Below are positions 59,176-64,000 of a stretch of 64,000 nt of DNA, one piece after another. The stretch is from Calvatia gigantea (Eukaryota; Basidiomycota; Agaricomycetes; Agaricales; Lycoperdaceae): positions 2,852,001 through 2,916,000 of the forward strand of contig JACAAK010000003.1 in NCBI GenBank assembly GCA_025093985.1. Reading direction: 5' to 3'. Made by a program: the position numbers and the translations under genes. Numbering within the stretch: the stretch's first letter is position 1; each line of letters opens with the position of its first letter. Below the pieces are notes generated by a model. The model made no database searches, had not been told where the DNA came from, and was given only the letters and a program-made list of their open reading frames with translations.

Positions 59176-62100
59176 ATGTCTGCCACAATGGCTACTTACC
59201 GCCGTCCTACCTTACCTGTCACGGCTGTTGCTGCCAGTCCCCTTCCAAGCGACCGTGTTCTCAAGTCAACCCTTTCCGACCAATCGTTGAACGCACGGGA
59301 GAAAAGGGCGCGTCCGACACCTCAAAAAGTCACGGGAAAACTCGATCCGAAAAAAGACGTAGCACGACCAACAAGTTCAGGTACTACGCCGATCATCAAC
59401 ATTTCGCTTGAAAATAGCCATGGCAACGATATTCGCCCTCCCTCTCCTACCACCACCATCACTTCTGGCCCCTCTCAAGAACCCGCCCTCGCGGATGAGC
59501 TAGACTACATTACTGTCGCCCCTCCAGTCATTACCGCCCCCATCCCTCTTTCCCACCACCGCATTGACAAGGCTTCTCGTGTCCTAGGAATTAAACACCG
59601 TAGAAGTATGGAGCCCATCCCGGCCTCCGCTCGCAACTCTATTGTCTCCACTCACTCGGCCAGAGAAGTCACCCCAATTGGTTCCCATGTACCTACTCTT
59701 CCACTCACGTCCCTCTATGTCGTCTCGGGTTTGCCCAAGTCTCCTCATACGTGGACCCTAGCGGACCCTGACTCAGTCTTGGGCCTGCACCACGGTGAGG
59801 GTGCGGTCAATCGCTGGTGGAGACCGGAGGTCCTTGGTAGCACGGTTAGTCCTGGTGCAGGCGGGGGGAAAAAGAAGAAGCGCGGAAAGGGAGAAGAGGT
59901 TGTCAAGGGTGCGGGCGCTCTAAGCAAGCAAGAAGTTGGCAAGATGCTTTCCAAGGCTCTCAAGGTAACTTTTCTCTCAAATCATTTTAGGGCTGCGAGG
60001 GACCTGAGGTTTTCACTTCTAGTTGTCCTTTACACGCGAAGTAGAAGTAATTGCTTCAACCCTTCAACCGGCGTCCACTATTCATACATTTACTTTCACA
60101 CTACCGGCGCCGAGCACCCCCCTGGCTCCCACGCCCTCCGGTGACCTTTTGAGAGCCTCGGTCCTATCCACAGTCGAAAACCGATCTTCTGCCGCCACCT
60201 TTGCCTACCCTTATTCGGATGATCCGTTTGCCAGACCTTCCTCTGCATATCTCGGTCCTCCAAGTCTTTTGGGACATCCCTCCCATAACGCTGCTGCCAC
60301 TGCCAATGCTACCAATGTCCCCCAGACCCCAAGCAACATTGTTACCTATTACGGTGTGTGCCTGACCGTCTGGTCCCATGCCGATGCAGAACGGAGCAAT
60401 GCCATCAGACGAACCTTAGAAGCTGGCCGTTCTCGTAAAGAGTCCGCCCAGTCCATGGTAGCTTCACGACTGAAGAACTTGCGCGCCGACGTCTCTGGTA
60501 GTGTAAGTGATAATCAGGATCCTACTGTTCAGGCACGCCGTCACGCGAAAAAAAGTGCTCGTGGACCTTGGGGTGATGCAGAAACCGACGCCGAGACCGA
60601 AGGAGATGGAGGTATTAGTGAAAGTGACTTTGAGGTAGCAAGCACGATCGGCCATGGTCCAGGTGAAAGTACTCTTTTTCTTCCAGGGGATACGGTCTTT
60701 TGGTTGCCATACGCCCTTAGTGAGCAGCATATATGCCCCCTTCACTCGGTTTGCAGCTGACCAAATATCCAGCATTGGTTTCACGTCACCCTGTATACGA
60801 CCTCATGAGGGACTATCTAACGTTGTCATGGGCACGATTCTCTAAGGATGTCCAATCTCATACCCTTCAAATCTCCAAGATTTTGGCTCACCCCGCCCCT
60901 CGAGCTGGCGATTTGATTAAGCTTGATGCAAGTCCCAAGAATGATGGAGAGGCCAGCCTTGAAGTTATTGCACGGTTCCCTGGAGGTCTTGACTTTGGTC
61001 GTGGACTGGTTGATATCAATTTTACTATGTGGCCGCTCTTCAAGTGTCTCAATATTGATAATATTTTGACAATTTGCGAAGTACGCTTACTTCAGTTCTG
61101 TCTTGTATTTTGCGCTTACCGATTCCATTACCCAGATTGCGCTGGCGCCCACTGGTCGCATCTTGTTTTTCTCGAGGTATCCTGCTATGCTTGGCGTAAG
61201 TTCCTTGGCTTCCCTCTGTCCGCATTGAAACTTACTCTAAAACCGGTTTTTCAGATTGCTGTCAACACGATCAGGTATCTTGTTGAGCTGCGCGGATGGG
61301 ATGGCATTGCCCTCCCTGCTGTTCATTCCCGTGATGCGAAGATATACATTGATGATCCAGGTCCATGGATTATTGGCTTGGCGACAGAAGCAAGATATAG
61401 TGTGCGTCCAGCACCCGAGGTTTGCGTGTGTGATTTGTACGTACCTATATATACACTGAGAGAACATGTTCTAATTAATTGTCAAACAGGGATATCAACT
61501 ATTTGTGCGTTAGCTAGATGAATTTCGAACGGATCCCTAACAGATAAACGCCACAGGAGTTGTCCGTCCCCCCCGGTAGGGTTCGTCTCCCACAAGCAAC
61601 AGCGTGACAAGTATCGACAACGCCTATTGGCTGCTTTTGAAGGCCATTACCATCCAGATCACTGCGTTCCAAGGTTTGTCCAAACTTGCTTCTTCCCCTT
61701 TCACTGATTGATGACATGCTCTAGCGAGTTTAAGGAAGCCTTCCCTGCTGGCCGTTTCCGCCCTATATGCAGAATTCAGGCCAAAAGGGGTGCAGCCTCA
61801 GCTGCTGTTGCCGACCAGATCAAACCCCCGGAGTGGTGGCACTCAACCCGCATAATCCAAGCGTTCGACGCTGTCCTGCAAGACAAGGTAAGCATTGGCC
61901 CGATCCAGTGTTACCAAACCTTTCTCATCTTCACGACCACAGTTCAAGAAGCCGTCCCTCTTGAAACGGCTGAGCATGTTTACCCAGCCCAAACGACCAC
62001 CTCAACTTACCCAGGCAGAGCAGATGGTTCAAATTTCCATCCGGAAACGTGCGACAGCATTCGTCGATGCCCGAGATGATTTGGAGACCAAGATTGGTCG

Positions 62101-63564
62101 TCTATCCCGGAGGCTCAACTTCCTTATGACGGAGTCTGATCTTTGGCGTGATAAGTTTGTGACATTCGAACAGTATGCCGAGAAGCTTAGCGCAGAGGCC
62201 AACCAACTCAGGACAAAGATCAACAAGGAGCAACGCGAGACCAAACGCCTTTCTGGCCTTGTTACCCTTACTGCTGCCGAGAAGGCGAAACTTCAAAATC
62301 GTCAGTCTTTTAGCTAATCTTCAAGACCCCCTGATTTAACATGATTTTACCTAGAACTGCGGGAGACCGAGACCGCCCATCATGAAGCAGTGCAAGAGCT
62401 CTCCAGAATGAAGGATACTATGGAAAAGATGGAGATTGAACGAGCTGAAATGGTTGCCGAAGTTGAAGCCCAGATCGAGCGTGCCCTCGCCTCGATGGCT
62501 GTTGACCTCGAAGAATCAGATTACACCGCTTCAAGGCCTCAGAGCCGACTTTCCTCGACTTCTGGTACTCGATCACGAAAGCAAAGTGACGCCGCAACTA
62601 AAACCAAGGCCCTTCGATCCTTCTCCACGGATTCTACCCTTGCCGAGCAGTGTGAGGAACAAGTGGAAAATCCCGAGAAAAATCAAAGTACCGAGGAAGC
62701 TGAACTCACGCCCTCTCCCCCACCCAGGAAGAAGCGTTTCTCTGCCTCGGAGGTCGACGTTCCTCAAGATGGAATGAACGCGGTAGACGAAGGAATCAGC
62801 ATCAAGAGTGATAAGATTGCCCAGAAGGTCATCGAAATTCAGCAGAAGGTTAGCCAATCCCATGCCCGCTAGAACACCGAGTTGACAACAAACAGCTGGA
62901 GTCTGCACTATCACAGGAACGCCGCAGTGGTCGGCGCCGAAAAGGTGGTGCTGCAGACAGTGATGACGACGAATCAGAGGCCACCAGTACCCGACCATTG
63001 CCCAAGAAGAAGCATCACAAGAGACCCTCCAAGATTAGTACCAAAGGTAGCAGGACCAGGAGTGGGACTACTTCTTCCACCCGCACCGGAGCCAGCACTG
63101 CCACGGATGATGGCACAACCTCCGCCACAACCCATACCGTGACACCCACAACAATCGCTGAAGCTGACAGCAAGACCCCCACCCGAGGATCCTTCTCTGA
63201 TGCCAGCCACCGCGAATTTCCCTCGGACATGACTGAAATAGAAAGTATCCCTTCTCACCCCCCAGTTGTTCCCCGGCAATCGGCTCCCGAACAAATTACC
63301 CCAACAACACCCGCCCTCACTCCTGGTGCTTCTGCGACCACCGATGAATCAGACACTGACTTTCAGAGTGCCTATTCTACCAGCCCGCGCAACAGCTACG
63401 GCAACTTTGACCATGATACCCTGGGGCAAGATCAAGACATAACCATCACTACCAAAAACCCAGACTTTAGTTACAAAGGTACCCATTCTCCTGTCAACTT
63501 TCCTTCTGGTGAAAATACCAGCTCCTTCGATGATACTGTGGATACCCATATCATTGCCAGCTAG
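59176..63564 (+). CDS. Large DENN-domain protein with coiled-coil tail
   Basis: DENN proteins act as exchange factors for Rab GTPases in vesicle traffic. It starts MSATMATYRRPTLPVTAVAA, with a disordered N-terminal ~230 residues. Blocks follow that fit the uDENN-cDENN-dDENN order: PSNIVTYYGVCLTVWSHADA, LPYALTLVSRHPVYDLMRDY, FPGGLDFGRGLVDINFTMW, PLFKCLNIDNILTICEIALA, PTGRILFFSRYPAMLGIAV, IRYLVELRGWDGIALPAV and DDPGPWIIGLATEA. The C-terminus is a coiled coil (LETKIGRLSRRLNFLMTES, LQNQLRETETAHHEAVQE) and then a Ser/Thr/Lys-rich tail ending DTVDTHIIAS. Several introns are removed, and an acidic linker (DAETDAETEGDGG) is present. The exact Rab target is unknown. Confidence 0.88.
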
Positions 63565-63773
63565 GTTCCCTGGCTTCCTTTTAATAAATTACGCCTGCTC
63601 ATATTCTTCGCTACCCCGTTTTGGTCCTATCTTATTTGCCTTTCCTCATGCGCCTCACATTTTTGTCGTCCATTTCGTTCAGACTCATTTAGGTAATGCC
63701 TTATTTAAAACAATTGTTATTGTCATTCATGTATATAAACTTCCTATCTTGATAAGAGACAATTGCTAAATTA

Positions 63774-64000
63774 TCAAGTATCCATCCTTTTTCGTGCGTT
63801 ATAGCTCTTGACAACGGAAGCAACTTGGTTGAAGAACCACGACTGCGATGCCTTGTCAGGAATGAAAGCGAACCGGTCCTGCTCTTTCCCTGCCTTGTGC
63901 GAAAAACGGATTCCAGTGTCCTCAACGGTGACTCCTTGCACTTGACTGAAGGGTAATTCCCAATCAAGCCTAAGTTTCCTGGACCAGAAAGATAAAACAC
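63774..64000 (-). CDS. VPS13: VPS13, C-terminal end (partial)
   Basis: Only the last 75 codons lie in the window; the gene continues beyond position 64000. The reading frame runs LSFWSRKLRLDWELPFSQ, VQGVTVEDTGIRFSHKAG, KEQDRFAFIPDKASQSWFF, NQVASVVKSYNARKRMDT and stops at 63774. This matches the PH-like C-terminus of VPS13, the large bridge protein that moves lipids between organelles. The partner residues and the rest of the protein cannot be judged here. Confidence 0.85.
   Translation of the reverse strand, partial: VLSFWSRKLRLDWELPFSQVQGVTVEDTGIRFSHKAGKEQDRFAFIPDKASQSWFFNQVASVVKSYNARKRMDT

Noticed and set aside
1..64000. Possibility of an undescribed multi-gene defence, biosynthetic or mobile system
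   Set aside because: I looked for backbone enzymes, transposases, reverse transcriptases, CRISPR-like arrays, polyketide or peptide synthetases and terpene cyclases, and saw none. The recognised genes are mostly housekeeping or wall-related.

Overview
This window is nuclear DNA of a filamentous basidiomycete fungus, most likely an Agaricomycete. The genes are eukaryotic housekeeping and cell-surface genes on both strands. Nearly all are broken by short introns (mostly 47-65 nt, GT...AG, with CTAAC/CTGAC-like branch sites), and the intergenic gaps are small. There are no operons, CRISPR arrays or phage genes. All gene models here were spliced by eye from reading frame, splice signals and family alignment from memory, so the family calls are stronger than the exact exon edges.

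Layout. 0-3.2 kb: the exocytic SNARE Sec9 and an SRA-YDG protein. 3.6-20.3 kb: a surface- and secretion-rich stretch with two double-psi beta-barrel (DPBB) proteins, a divergent pair (hypothetical protein and Ser/Thr-rich surface protein), MYG1, a four-helix MARVEL-like membrane protein, ribosomal L15, and two tandem GH16 glucanases. A 2.75-kb stretch without a recognisable gene lies inside it (10.5-13.2 kb). 20.3-36.8 kb: the SurE nucleotidase, a RasGEF with an N-terminal P-loop domain, the DRS1 helicase, APC4, a bZIP factor, GPI2/PIG-C and a small lipid-anchored SVIP-like protein.

37.7-49.2 kb: ARP1 (dynactin), ribosomal S24, a His/Asp-repeat secreted protein, the PP2A scaffold subunit and glucose-6-phosphate 1-epimerase. 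Two large gaps fall here; the one at 43-45.4 kb carries a cluster of TCCGCCT repeats. 49.5-64 kb: REV3 (DNA polymerase zeta), an AGTRAP-like membrane protein, a NIPA-type magnesium transporter, a large DENN-domain protein, and the 3' end of VPS13 running off the right edge.

Several genes could act in the same secretory and wall pathway: Sec9 (exocytosis), the DENN protein (Rab exchange), GPI2 (first step of GPI synthesis), GH16 enzymes with GPI-like tails, and the DPBB and Ser/Thr-rich surface proteins. This is a functional theme, not evidence of co-regulation. I did not find a convincing undescribed multi-gene system. The best leads are the paired DPBB genes, the P-loop/RasGEF fusion, the GC-AG introns in the SRA gene, and the 44-kb repeat cluster.
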